From Nitrospiria bacterium (GTDB taxonomy: Bacteria > Nitrospirota > Nitrospiria > JACQBZ01), in assembly GCA_035498035.1 (NCBI GenBank), contig DATKAN010000010.1, forward strand, positions 62,001 through 126,000: a stretch of DNA of 64,000 nt, written 5' to 3'. Both the position numbers and the translations under genes were made by a program. The notes under the pieces are model-generated. The model searched no databases, was not told the origin of the DNA, and was given only the letters and a program-made list of their open reading frames with translations. Shown here in pieces: positions 1-7,048 of the stretch (position 1 is the first letter of the stretch; each line of letters begins with the position of its first letter).

Positions 1-394
1 CCCATGGGACCATCAACGCAAACGGCATGCGCGCATGCGGCGTGTCACGCAGAAAATCAAAACTGTATCCCAGCCATGGAGTCAGTTTAACAATGACCCA
101 CAAATTGACAAGTCCGGTGAGACAGCCCACAAGTGAACCCACCCGCAGGCTTCCCGCCAGGTGACGCGTGACGATGAAAAGACCATCCAGACGACGGGTG
201 TTGACGGCCGACCACACCGCGAGGCAGGCATAGGCGACGCCTTGAGGAACCAGCGTCGACCATAACGACGCGGGGAGCGCGGAGGACCAAATCGAGTAGG
301 TAACGGTGAAGACGATTGGAATGACGGCCAGGCCGCTCCACCGTTCATTCCCGGGCCGGATAACCGTGGCTTTCGAAGATGAATCGAGCCGCAA
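1..394 (-). CDS. Membrane protein, C-terminus cut by window edge
   Basis: An open frame runs off the left edge. I place the start tentatively at a TTG, because no ATG or GTG lies further upstream in this frame and the frame is open almost to the end of the preceding gene. It encodes two or three hydrophobic stretches typical of transmembrane helices (GLAVIPIVFTVTYSIW, then VGSLVGCLTGLVNLWVIV), followed by a polar tail ending in PFALMVPW at the edge. It is the last visible gene of the tusA/dsrE-type operon, lying directly behind the small zinc-ribbon gene. I do not recognise the family; the frame is supported by hydrophobicity and lack of stops rather than homology. Confidence 0.4.
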   Translation of the reverse strand, partial: MRLDSSSKATVIRPGNERWSGLAVIPIVFTVTYSIWSSALPASLWSTLVPQGVAYACLAVWSAVNTRRLDGLFIVTRHLAGSLRVGSLVGCLTGLVNLWVIVKLTPWLGYSFDFLRDTPHARMPFALMVPW

Positions 395-441
395 ATCCGA
401 CGTCGTATCGGCTTCGGATTTTGATCGAGCGTCGGCGATGT

Positions 442-603
442 CTACTCCCCGCCGGCGATATCGGCCTTACAGTCGGCGCAGATCGTCATGATATCCGTCC
501 CGGAGTAGACCGGGAAGAATTTCTCGGCCTCCTGCCCGCAGACGTCGCAAGTCCGGGGAGGAAGAACGGAGGGACTGAATCGCTGGGACGGATCCTGGTT
601 CAT
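442..603 (-). CDS. 53-aa zinc-ribbon-type protein with two CxxC motifs
   Basis: Short protein starting MNQDPSQRFS and ending KADIAGGE. The two pairs CDVC (residues 19-22) and CADC (42-45) have the spacing of a zinc ribbon or rubredoxin-like knuckle. Its ATG overlaps the TGA stop of the upstream DsrE-family gene in an ATGA arrangement, so it is probably translationally coupled to it and belongs to the sulfur-trafficking operon. No signal peptide is seen, so it is probably cytoplasmic. The function is unknown; it could be a metal-binding accessory of the sulfur carriers. The overlap and the CxxC pairs make the gene credible despite its length. Confidence 0.65.
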   Translation of the reverse strand: MNQDPSQRFSPSVLPPRTCDVCGQEAEKFFPVYSGTDIMTICADCKADIAGGE

Positions 604-1031
604 ATATATAGAACGGTCTCGGCGCCCTTCACCATCGTCAGCACCTGGGGCAGCCCCCAGACATCGTCGATCAGGGAATCTTTTCGGGCATCCTGGGCTG
701 TTTTGTCGATATCCATGTACTCCAAACCGGCGCTGCAGACGATTACTTTCGCCCCGATTCCACGGGCCTCCCGGAACATTTCGCTGATGGGGGGTACTTT
801 TTTCTCCTTCATGAGCTGAGTGATTTTATGGCTCCAGGACTGGTACTCGACCGGAAAATCGGAATGGTCCAACTGGCCCGAGTAGAATTTCTTCAAGGCC
901 CAGAAAAACAGGATGATATAAACTTCGCTTCCCATCGCGGCCGCTGTCAGGGCGATCGTGGCCGTCTGGTACAGTTTATCATAGGTGCCGCTGTGGGCAA
1001 AGATGACGAATTTTCCCTTTTCTTGTTTCAT
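600..1031 (-). CDS. DsrE-family sulfur-trafficking protein
   Basis: A 143-aa protein read from the ATG of MKQEKGKFVIFAHSG; longer N-terminal extensions look non-coding. It has the alternating beta/alpha pattern of the DsrE/DsrF fold, including an early KFVIFAHSG strand, a hydrophobic helix with AAMGSEVYIILFFWAL, and KVIVCSAGLEYM near residue 100 with a single cysteine at the usual position. Proteins of this fold bind or pass sulfane sulfur or interact with TusA-type carriers. It lies downstream of tusA and a DsrE2-like gene on the same strand and overlaps the start of the zinc-ribbon gene. The exact partner, and whether the cysteine is loaded with sulfur, cannot be read from sequence. Confidence 0.8.
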   Translation of the reverse strand: MKQEKGKFVIFAHSGTYDKLYQTATIALTAAAMGSEVYIILFFWALKKFYSGQLDHSDFPVEYQSWSHKITQLMKEKKVPPISEMFREARGIGAKVIVCSAGLEYMDIDKTAQDARKDSLIDDVWGLPQVLTMVKGAETVLYI

Positions 1032-1090
1032 GCCAGGCAGGATAACAGACCCCCACGGGCAAGTCAATTCGCCGGAGTGTGGGAATTTCA

Positions 1091-1120
1091 CCAGCGAGCA
1101 CGGCGAGCGAGAGGGGGAGG
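1091..1120 (+). repeat. Copy of dispersed GCGAGC-type intergenic repeat
   Basis: The stretch reads ccagcgagcacggcgagcga followed by gagggggagg. Near-identical phrases occur after the stop codons at 4673, 44132 and 51325. It sits in the gap between the dsrE2-like and dsrE genes. Confidence 0.5.
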
Positions 1121-1183
1121 ACTTCGGCGAGCTCAGTCGAGCGGCTTTCCCGGTGAAAGCGAGGATCGGGCCTTGCCCGTCCG

Positions 1184-1232
1184 AGCGCGGGGTGTGGGGG
1201 CATCGGAGGAGCGAAGCCCGCACGGGCCCCAC
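1184..1232 (-). repeat. Palindromic extragenic element, copy 1 (inverted relative to copy 2)
   Basis: Read on the minus strand it matches the element at 1870-1926 over both arms: GTGGGGCCCGTGCGG on one side and TCCTCCGATGCCCCCACACC on the other, with a different centre. The arms GTGGGG and CCCCAC can form a hairpin. The two copies lie in opposite orientation on either side of the dsrE2-like gene. Confidence 0.65.
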
Positions 1233-1263
1233 AGATAATGACGGTGACGTGAGCCCCTAAAAA

Positions 1264-1851
1264 TCAGATAAACAATGTGATATCGGCCTCGCCGGCATAC
1301 TCGAGAAAAGTTGCCGCCCCGACCGGATCCGGGAGTCCGTCGATCAGATCCTCTTTCTTCAAGTTGAACATTTCCATTGCCATCTGGCAGGGCCACAGTT
1401 TGACTCCCGTCTCGAGCGCGATCTGCATGAGCTCCGGGACCGTGGCAATCTTTTTCTTCTTGATCTCCCGCTTCATCATGAAGGTCGCAAGGGATGTCAT
1501 TCCCGGAAGGACGCTCACGATGTTGGGCATGGCCACCGGCATGGCCGGGTTTCCCAACGGCACAACCTTAAGCGAATCCTGATTGCCCTTTTTAAGGATG
1601 TTCAGGCCGAAAAATGAAAAATAAACGCCGGCTTCCATGTCCAGCGCGGCCGCGGTCGTGGCCAGGATCAGGGCCGCATAGGCGGTTTCGATCGTTCCCT
1701 TCGAGACCACCGCGATCGCCAGGCGCTTCCGTCGGCTTTCCTTTTCCTTTTTAAGTTTTTCCGCCACCAGCGCCTCGACGCGCCGATCGAGGATCTCCTT
1801 GACTTTTGCCTCGATCAGGTCGTTCAGGCTCTTATCGAGAGTGGTTGACAT
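1264..1851 (-). CDS. DsrE2-like (DsrE/DsrF/DrsH-like) protein
   Basis: A 195-aa protein. Residues 1-45 form a charged, probably coiled helix rich in Lys and Glu. The rest is a DsrE-type fold with the features of the DsrE2/YrkE group: RLAIAVVSKGTIETAYAAL, an amphipathic VYFSFFGLNILKKG, a Met- and Pro-rich segment (NPAMPVAMPNIVSVLPGM), and a conserved cysteine in LWPCQMAMEMF near residue 155. In known sulfur-oxidising clusters a rhodanese, TusA and DsrE2 act together in cytoplasmic sulfur relay. Here it lies between tusA and dsrE, which supports that role by context. It is flanked by an inverted pair of palindromic elements. The physiological direction (sulfur oxidation or biosynthetic transfer) is not determined. 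Confidence 0.85.
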   Translation of the reverse strand: MSTTLDKSLNDLIEAKVKEILDRRVEALVAEKLKKEKESRRKRLAIAVVSKGTIETAYAALILATTAAALDMEAGVYFSFFGLNILKKGNQDSLKVVPLGNPAMPVAMPNIVSVLPGMTSLATFMMKREIKKKKIATVPELMQIALETGVKLWPCQMAMEMFNLKKEDLIDGLPDPVGAATFLEYAGEADITLFI

Positions 1852-1869
1852 CTTAAATCTCCTTTATAG

Positions 1870-1926
1870 GTGGGGGCCCGTGCGGATGAGACTTACAACG
1901 TCCTCCGATGCCCCCACACCCCGCGC
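1870..1926 (+). repeat. Palindromic extragenic element, copy 2
   Basis: Contains an 8-bp inverted repeat, GTGGGGGC at 1870 and GCCCCCAC ending at 1917, with inner CGGA/TCCG arms. It is homologous in reverse orientation to 1184-1232. It lies between the tusA stop and the dsrE2-like start. Confidence 0.65.
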
Positions 1927-1954
1927 CTCTCGCGGCACAGCCGCGAACCGGCTC

Positions 1955-2197
1955 TTACTTGGCCTTTCGGATATAAAATTGAAACAAGCCGTCGGCCTGC
2001 CGATGCTCCAGCATCTCATGGCCGGTTCGTTTTGACCAGGCCGCCATGTCGGCCACAGAACCCGGGTCGGTGGAGATCATTTCCAGGACCTGCCCTACGG
2101 CCATCTTGTCGATCGCCTGTTTCGTCCGGATCACCGGAAGCGGGCAGAGGAGACCCTTGCAATCCAAGGATTGATCCACTTTAATTGTATCGGCCAT
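1955..2197 (-). CDS. tusA: TusA-type sulfur carrier protein
   Basis: An 80-aa protein of exactly the SirA/TusA/YedF size. The CPxP signature occurs as CPLP near residues 18-21 (LDCKGLLCPLPVIRTKQAI), with the catalytic cysteine that carries persulfide sulfur, followed by the typical QVLEMISTDPGSVADM segment. It is the first gene of a minus-strand operon with dsrE2-like, dsrE and a zinc ribbon. A GGAGGG ribosome-binding site lies about ten bases before the ATG. TusA can serve tRNA 2-thiouridine synthesis, molybdenum cofactor sulfuration or dissimilatory sulfur oxidation; the DsrE2 neighbour favours the sulfur-relay role. Confidence 0.92.
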   Translation of the reverse strand: MADTIKVDQSLDCKGLLCPLPVIRTKQAIDKMAVGQVLEMISTDPGSVADMAAWSKRTGHEMLEHRQADGLFQFYIRKAK

Positions 2198-2317
2198 ATT
2201 GATTGTTTCCCTCCGTTTACGGCATGGAGACCGCTTATTTCGATGAGAATTATCATAGTCCGCCGTCCGACGTTAAGTCAAGGCTTGATTTGGCGCGGAG
2301 CCGGGCCCGATCCGCCA

Positions 2318-2346
2318 TTGAACTTTCGCATGGAATGGAATATGAT
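2318..2346 (+). promoter_or_regulatory. Sigma-70-type promoter TTGAAC-17-TATGAT
   Basis: -35 TTGAAC at 2318-2323 and -10 TATGAT at 2341-2346, separated by 17 bases. The ATG at 2356 is only nine bases after the -10, so the mRNA would have almost no leader. Confidence 0.6.
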
Positions 2347-2355
2347 TAATTGGTT

Positions 2356-2538
2356 ATGATGATGGACGAATTGGAAAGCTTGAGGGGACAACAGGTCGAA
2401 GTGGTCTATAACGCCCTCACCTATCGGGGCGAATTAACCGGCGCTTCGGAAGACGAAATCTATCTCAAAACGGGCACGGACTGGATTACGCTGCCGATGG
2501 ACGGTATCCAACAGGTCCGCAAAGCGGATACCCCTTAA
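2356..2538 (+). CDS. 60-aa Sm-like conserved small protein
   Basis: A 60-residue protein beginning MMMDELESLRG. The pattern LRGQQVEVVYNALTYRGELTGASEDEIYL is that of a short Sm/LSm-like or SH3-like barrel: a strand, a bend with YRGxL, and a strand with EIYLKTGTDWITLPM. It lacks recognisable Hfq RNA-binding motifs. It is followed after 14 bases by a site-2 protease gene and shares its promoter. Three consecutive ATG codons and an upstream TTG leave the exact start uncertain. The function is unknown. Confidence 0.7.
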   Translation: MMMDELESLRGQQVEVVYNALTYRGELTGASEDEIYLKTGTDWITLPMDGIQQVRKADTP

Positions 2539-2552
2539 ACCAGAGCTCGGCC

Positions 2553-3479
2553 ATGGAAAAACCTTCCCTACACCCCATCCCGATCAACGAACCCGGTTCA
2601 CCCGCGAAGACCGATTCCGAATCGTTTCGCTCGGGTGAAGAAGTCCGGATCCGCCAACAGATCCCCTGGGTCAACGCACTGCTTTTCATCGCAACGATCT
2701 TTACGACGCTCCTGGCCGGCGCCCTTCAACAGGGCGCGGAGGTCTTCCGCCATCCGGTCGAGCTGATCAGCGGAATACCCTTCTCCTTCACCCTGATGGC
2801 CATCCTCCTGACGCATGAGATGGGCCATTACCTCACCTCCCGCTACCACGGGGTCAGTGCCACGCTGCCCTACTTCATCCCGGCTCCGTCGATTATCGGA
2901 ACCTTCGGAGCCTTTATTCGAATGACCTCGCCGATCCTGAACAAACGCGCGCTTCTCGATATCGGCGCCTCCGGACCGATCGCCGGATTCGTCGTGGCGA
3001 TCATCGCCGTGGCGGTCGGATTGAATCATTCACGCATTGTCGAGGTTTCCACCCTCGAAGGAATGAAGCTCGGCACCCCGTTGATTTTCTCGATTATTTC
3101 CAATCTGACCATCGGCCCCGTGCCGGATAATTATGATGTGCTGTTGCACCCGATCGCGTTTGCCGGTTGGATCGGAATGTTCGTCACGGCCCTCAACCTG
3201 ATCCCGATCGGCCAACTGGACGGCGGTCATGTGGTGTATGCCGTCCTCGGCCGGCATCATCGGACCCTTTCATTGCTTATGGTCCCTACCCTGATTCTGC
3301 TCGGGATAATCGGCTGGCCGGGCTGGTTTCTCTGGGCCGTGCTTCCGCTCGTTTTCGGGATCAATCACCCGCCGGTGCTGGATGCGGACCGTCCCCTCGG
3401 CCGGAGCCGGCAGATCATCGGATGGGTCTCGCTTGCGATCTTCATCCTGACCTTCACGCCAACCCCTTTCATGGGATAG
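2553..3479 (+). CDS. Site-2-protease-family membrane metalloprotease
   Basis: A 308-aa polytopic membrane protein of peptidase family M50. The zinc-binding HEMGH is at residues 88-92, inside a hydrophobic helix (FTLMAILLTHEMGHYLTSRY). The third ligand is in NLIPIGQLDGGH (about 215-226, with the LDGG Asp at 223). There are about six to eight hydrophobic segments and no PDZ domain, which resembles the compact EGY1/SREBP-like branch rather than RseP. The first 35 residues are polar and probably cytoplasmic. Such proteases cut membrane-embedded regulators; the substrate here is not apparent. It is probably cotranscribed with the Sm-like mini-gene upstream. Confidence 0.9.
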   Translation: MEKPSLHPIPINEPGSPAKTDSESFRSGEEVRIRQQIPWVNALLFIATIFTTLLAGALQQGAEVFRHPVELISGIPFSFTLMAILLTHEMGHYLTSRYHGVSATLPYFIPAPSIIGTFGAFIRMTSPILNKRALLDIGASGPIAGFVVAIIAVAVGLNHSRIVEVSTLEGMKLGTPLIFSIISNLTIGPVPDNYDVLLHPIAFAGWIGMFVTALNLIPIGQLDGGHVVYAVLGRHHRTLSLLMVPTLILLGIIGWPGWFLWAVLPLVFGINHPPVLDADRPLGRSRQIIGWVSLAIFILTFTPTPFMG

Positions 3480-3533
3480 TCGTCGTGGGACCGCTCAGCA
3501 TGTCGCCAAAATATCGATTCGCCTTTTAACCCC

Positions 3534-3561
3534 TTGACAGGCGGCCTGAATTTGCTATTCT
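3534..3561 (+). promoter_or_regulatory. Promoter TTGACA-16-TATTCT for the HD-GYP regulator
   Basis: A perfect -35 at 3534-3539 and a -10 at 3556-3561. The predicted start of transcription is near 3568, giving a leader of about 35 bases with a GAGGG ribosome-binding site. Confidence 0.7.
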
Positions 3562-3602
3562 TAGGAAAACAATGTCCCTAAAAAAGTGAGGGTTTGGATC
3601 GG

Positions 3603-4673
3603 ATGCCCATCGAAACTGAAAAGATCCTGATCGTGGACGATGAACCCAATATCCGAACCATTCTGTCCCGTCATCTTGCCAAGGTCGGCTACTCCTGCAC
3701 CATCGCTGAAAATTCGCAGAACGCCATGGAGGTGCTGGAAACGACCCCCCATGCCCTGGTGATCACGGATATCCGAATGCCTGGACGGGACGGTGTTTGG
3801 CTTTTGCAAGCCCTGAAGGCCAAGTGGCCGGATACCGCCGTCCTGATGATCACCGCACTGGACGACTCCCAGATCGCAATCAATTGCCTCAAACTCGGCG
3901 CCTATGACTACCTCATCAAGCCCCTGCATCTCGAGGAGGTGACGCTGGCGACCCAGAGTGCCCTGGAAAAAAGGCGCTTGGTCGTCGAAAACAAGCACTA
4001 TCAGGAGGAACTCGAGTCCAAAGTCGTGGAGCGAACCGCCAAACTCCAGGACGCCCTGGCGGAGTTGGAACTCAATTACGATCATACCCTGGAGGCGCTG
4101 GTGGCCGCGCTGGACGCGCGCGAGCACGAAACCGGCAATCACTCGAAACGCGTCGCACAATACACGCTTTTATTGTCGGATCCCTTCGATATGTCCAAGA
4201 CGGACCGCCAGGACATTTATCGGGGGGCCTTTCTGCACGACCTCGGCAAGATCGGCGTCTCCGATAATATTCTCCTTAAGCCCGGCAAACTCACGGCCGA
4301 AGAATGGACCGAAATGCAACGGCACCCCTCCATCGGATACAACATCCTCAAACAGATCGGCTTCCTGGACGGCGCCCTCAAAACCGTCATCAGCCACCAC
4401 GAAAGGTTCGACGGCAAGGGGTATCCAAAGGGGCTTCGCGGCCAAGAGATCCCCCTGGGCGCGCGCATTTTCTCGGTTGCGGATGCCTTCGACACCATGA
4501 CCACCGATCGGCCCTACCGGAAGGCCTTGACGTATCCGGCCTCCCGGGACGAGATCCTCCGCTGCTCCGGATCGCAATTCGATCCCAAGGTGGTCGAGGC
4601 CTTTCTGAAGATCGCGGAGCGCGACTGGCTGGAATGTCAACGGGCCGGTCGGGATCCCCACTCGAAGAAGTAG
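3603..4673 (+). CDS. Response regulator with HD-GYP phosphodiesterase domain
   Basis: A 356-aa protein. Residues 4-120 form a CheY-like receiver (ILIVDDEPN, phospho-acceptor Asp56 in ITDIRMPGRDG, and a conserved Lys in YLIKPL). Residues about 125-165 are a coiled-coil linker. Residues about 165-350 form an HD-GYP domain with HDLGKIG (HD at 212-213) and FDGKGYP (GYP 273-275), the signature of cyclic-di-GMP phosphodiesterases. The ATG was chosen over a TTG nine bases upstream because the GAGGG ribosome-binding site is spaced for it. No histidine kinase lies beside it, so the input is an orphan. It is the likely c-di-GMP degrading counterpart in a window that also encodes a GGDEF-type protein. 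Confidence 0.92.
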   Translation: MPIETEKILIVDDEPNIRTILSRHLAKVGYSCTIAENSQNAMEVLETTPHALVITDIRMPGRDGVWLLQALKAKWPDTAVLMITALDDSQIAINCLKLGAYDYLIKPLHLEEVTLATQSALEKRRLVVENKHYQEELESKVVERTAKLQDALAELELNYDHTLEALVAALDAREHETGNHSKRVAQYTLLLSDPFDMSKTDRQDIYRGAFLHDLGKIGVSDNILLKPGKLTAEEWTEMQRHPSIGYNILKQIGFLDGALKTVISHHERFDGKGYPKGLRGQEIPLGARIFSVADAFDTMTTDRPYRKALTYPASRDEILRCSGSQFDPKVVEAFLKIAERDWLECQRAGRDPHSKK

Positions 4674-4676
4674 AAT

Positions 4677-4706
4677 CCCAGCGAGCCAAGCGAGCGAGAG
4701 GAGGGG
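4677..4706 (+). repeat. Copy of dispersed GCGAGC-type repeat after a stop codon
   Basis: Reads cccagcgagccaagcgagcg followed by agaggagggg, three bases after the HD-GYP stop. It is closely similar to the copies at 1091, 44135 and 51334. Confidence 0.55.
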
Positions 4707-4773
4707 CTCTATCCGGGTCCGCCCCTGCACCCGGCCGTTCGCAGCCGATGTGTGAAGGGGGCGCCGCGAGCTC

Positions 4774-6087
4774 CTACGTCGGCGGTTGATTGCCCGCCTC
4801 GATCGCCGCCTTCCGAACATCCACACGCAGCAATAAAACCAGGCCCAGGATAAAAAAGATCACCAGGGAAACAAGGGCGATACGATAGCTTCCGGTCAGC
4901 TGGAGCGATAGGCCGAAGAGCAGCGGGCCCAGCCAACTGGTCCCCCGTTCGCTCACCTCGTACAGGCTGAAATACTCCGCCTCCTGGCCTCTCGGTATCA
5001 TGAGCGAATAGACCGAGCGGCTCAAGGCCTGACTGCCGCCGAGAACGATGCCGATCACGGCGGCCAGAATGAAGAACTGGAATGCGGTTTGCAGGAAGCC
5101 ATAGGCGTAGATCAGACACCCGGTCCAGATCAGAAGACTGACCGCGATGGCCTGCCGGCTGCCGATGCCTTTGGCGACAAAATTGAAAAGGAGGGATCCG
5201 AAAAAGGCGACGAACTGCACCATTAAAATTACGGTCGTCAATGTGGAAAGCGGTAATTTCAATTCTTCCTGGCCGAATTCCGAAGACAATGTGATCACCG
5301 TTTGGATCCCGTCGTTGTAAAACAGATAGGCCACGACAAAGAGCAAGGTTTGCGGGTAGGCCCGCACTTTTCCGAGGGTGCGACCAAGCTGCTTAAACCC
5401 GACCGTCAGAAAGCTTTCCGTCGGCGGCAGCCGCTTGACCGGCTGCCGGCTTTTCAGGGTCAACAACGGGATGATCGTAAAGAATCCCCACCACACTCCG
5501 GCCGAGGCCAGACTGATCCGCACCGCCTGTCCGGTTGTCATCCCGAAAGCGTCGGCTTTTGAAAACAGGATCAGGTTCATCAGCAGGAGCAGGCCGCCGC
5601 CCAGATACCCGATCGCCCAGCCCATGGAGGAAACGGAGTCGCGCTGATCGGGGCCGGCGATCTCCGGGAGAAAGGCGTTGTATAAGACGACCGAGGCGCC
5701 GAAGCTGACATTGGCCAAAACGAAGAGCCCCCCGCCCACCAGATAGCGAGTCCCGTACAGAAAATACATGCCGGTCGTGGCCAAGGCGCCCAGATAGGCA
5801 AAGGCGGCCAGCAACTGCTTTTTCCGATGCGAGTAGTCCGCGATCGCGCCTAAGACGGGCAGAAAAATAACCTGAAGCAGCACGGATAAGGAAACCACGT
5901 AGGGGAAGAACGAGCCGGCCTTCAGGCGGAGGCCGAAAAGGTCCAGGAACCCATCGGGACCGGCGGCCGAAATGGCCAGTGTGGTGAGATATGGACCCAG
6001 GAAAACCGTTACTACGGTCGTGGAGAAGGCGGAGTTGGCCCAATCGTAAAAGTACCACCCGCGCTGCTCGGAACGATGGTTTTTCAA
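4774..6087 (-). CDS. MFS transporter of the UMF1/Atg22-like family
   Basis: A 437-aa protein with about twelve hydrophobic segments. The N-terminal GWYFYDWANSAFSTTVVTVF is the hallmark of the UMF1 (Atg22-like) branch of the major facilitator superfamily. A charged loop YSHRKKQ between helices 2 and 3 corresponds to MFS motif A, and GGSQALSRSVYSLMIP is typical of the C-terminal half. Members are thought to export amino acids or small metabolites, but bacterial substrates are mostly unknown. Translation probably starts at a TTG. It lies downstream of the inositol-monophosphatase-family gene on the same strand with a 61-base gap and may be cotranscribed. Confidence 0.88.
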   Translation of the reverse strand: MKNHRSEQRGWYFYDWANSAFSTTVVTVFLGPYLTTLAISAAGPDGFLDLFGLRLKAGSFFPYVVSLSVLLQVIFLPVLGAIADYSHRKKQLLAAFAYLGALATTGMYFLYGTRYLVGGGLFVLANVSFGASVVLYNAFLPEIAGPDQRDSVSSMGWAIGYLGGGLLLLMNLILFSKADAFGMTTGQAVRISLASAGVWWGFFTIIPLLTLKSRQPVKRLPPTESFLTVGFKQLGRTLGKVRAYPQTLLFVVAYLFYNDGIQTVITLSSEFGQEELKLPLSTLTTVILMVQFVAFFGSLLFNFVAKGIGSRQAIAVSLLIWTGCLIYAYGFLQTAFQFFILAAVIGIVLGGSQALSRSVYSLMIPRGQEAEYFSLYEVSERGTSWLGPLLFGLSLQLTGSYRIALVSLVIFFILGLVLLLRVDVRKAAIEAGNQPPT

Positions 6088-6148
6088 CAGGGAATCTCTG
6101 AAAGGGATCGATGATGGCGAATTGACAAGCGTCGCTCAACCCGAATAT

Positions 6149-6967
6149 CTACCGACCCGAGCGCTTGGCCGATTCCAGAACCTCGACCATCTCCCGGTGA
6201 ATCTTGCCGTTGCTGGCCAGGATCTCCTTCAAGTAGATCTGATACGGTCGGTTTCCAAAATCGGTCACGGTCGCCCCGGCTTCGGTGGCGATCAGAGAAC
6301 CCGCGGCCGTATCCCACGGCGAAAGCTTCATTTCCCAGAATCCGTCGAAGCGACCGCAGGCCACATAACAGAGGTCCAGCGCGGCCGAACCGGTCCGCCT
6401 CACACCCTGGACACGAAGGCTGAAGTTTGAAAAGTGATCCAGATTGTTCAACAGGTCCTGCCGCACATCGTAGGCGAAGCCGGTCACGAGCAAACTGGCG
6501 TTGAGTTTTTCGGTCTTCGACACATGGATCCGGCGGCCGTTCAGTGTAGCCCCCTTACCTTTCTCGGCCAGAAACATCTCCTCGTGCAGCGGATCGTACA
6601 CCAGGCCCAGGACGACTTCGCCACGGGTTTCCAACCCGATGGAGACGCAGAACATCGGAAAGCTGTGGGCAAAGTTGGTGGTGCCGTCCAGCGGATCGAC
6701 GATCCATTTGTGGTCGGATCCGATCGATTCGGGCGTGGCATGTTCCCCACCCTCCTCGGCCAGGAACCGATGATCCGGAAATCGTCTGCGGATCGTGCGA
6801 ACAATGACCGCTTCGGCCGCCCGGTCCGCCTCGGTCACCAGATTCACCTCGCCCTTGAAATCGATCCGCATATCGGTGGCGAAAAACTTCCTCAGAACTT
6901 TTCCACCGGCCTTTGCCGCCTGGAGGGCGACATCGAGAAAGGGGCTTGGCTCGGTCTTATTTCGCAT
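6149..6967 (-). CDS. Inositol-monophosphatase-family phosphatase (SuhB-like)
   Basis: A 272-aa protein of the usual family size. It has the Mg-binding motifs EEGG (about residue 70), WIVDPLDGTTNF (about 88-99) and SPWDTAAGSLIATEAGA (about 217-233). The enzyme hydrolyses inositol-1-phosphate or related sugar phosphates in the cytoplasm; in some bacteria SuhB also assists rRNA antitermination, and sequence alone does not separate these roles. The ATG lies only six bases after a TATAGT -10 element, so the mRNA is probably leaderless. It is divergent from the MATE gene. Confidence 0.88.
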   Translation of the reverse strand: MRNKTEPSPFLDVALQAAKAGGKVLRKFFATDMRIDFKGEVNLVTEADRAAEAVIVRTIRRRFPDHRFLAEEGGEHATPESIGSDHKWIVDPLDGTTNFAHSFPMFCVSIGLETRGEVVLGLVYDPLHEEMFLAEKGKGATLNGRRIHVSKTEKLNASLLVTGFAYDVRQDLLNNLDHFSNFSLRVQGVRRTGSAALDLCYVACGRFDGFWEMKLSPWDTAAGSLIATEAGATVTDFGNRPYQIYLKEILASNGKIHREMVEVLESAKRSGR

Positions 6968-6973
6968 GAGGTG

Positions 6974-7003
6974 ACTATATCATAATCCCGCGATCTTTGT
7001 GAA
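6974..7003 (-). promoter_or_regulatory. Promoter TTCACA-18-TATAGT, six bases before the phosphatase ATG
   Basis: -10 at 6974-6979 and -35 at 6998-7003, both read on the minus strand. The ATG begins at 6967, so transcription would start at or next to the start codon. Confidence 0.55.
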
Positions 7004-7014
7004 ATGGGTTGTCT

Positions 7015-7042
7015 TTGACTTGAAATGAAAATGCACTATAAT
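7015..7042 (+). promoter_or_regulatory. Promoter TTGACT-16-TATAAT, six bases before a GTG start
   Basis: -35 at 7015-7020 and a consensus -10 at 7037-7042. The in-frame GTG at 7049 begins six bases later, predicting a leaderless MATE transcript. The nominal upstream ATG codons at 7025 and 7031 would lie inside the promoter spacer. Confidence 0.65.
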
Positions 7043-7048
7043 GTGGAA

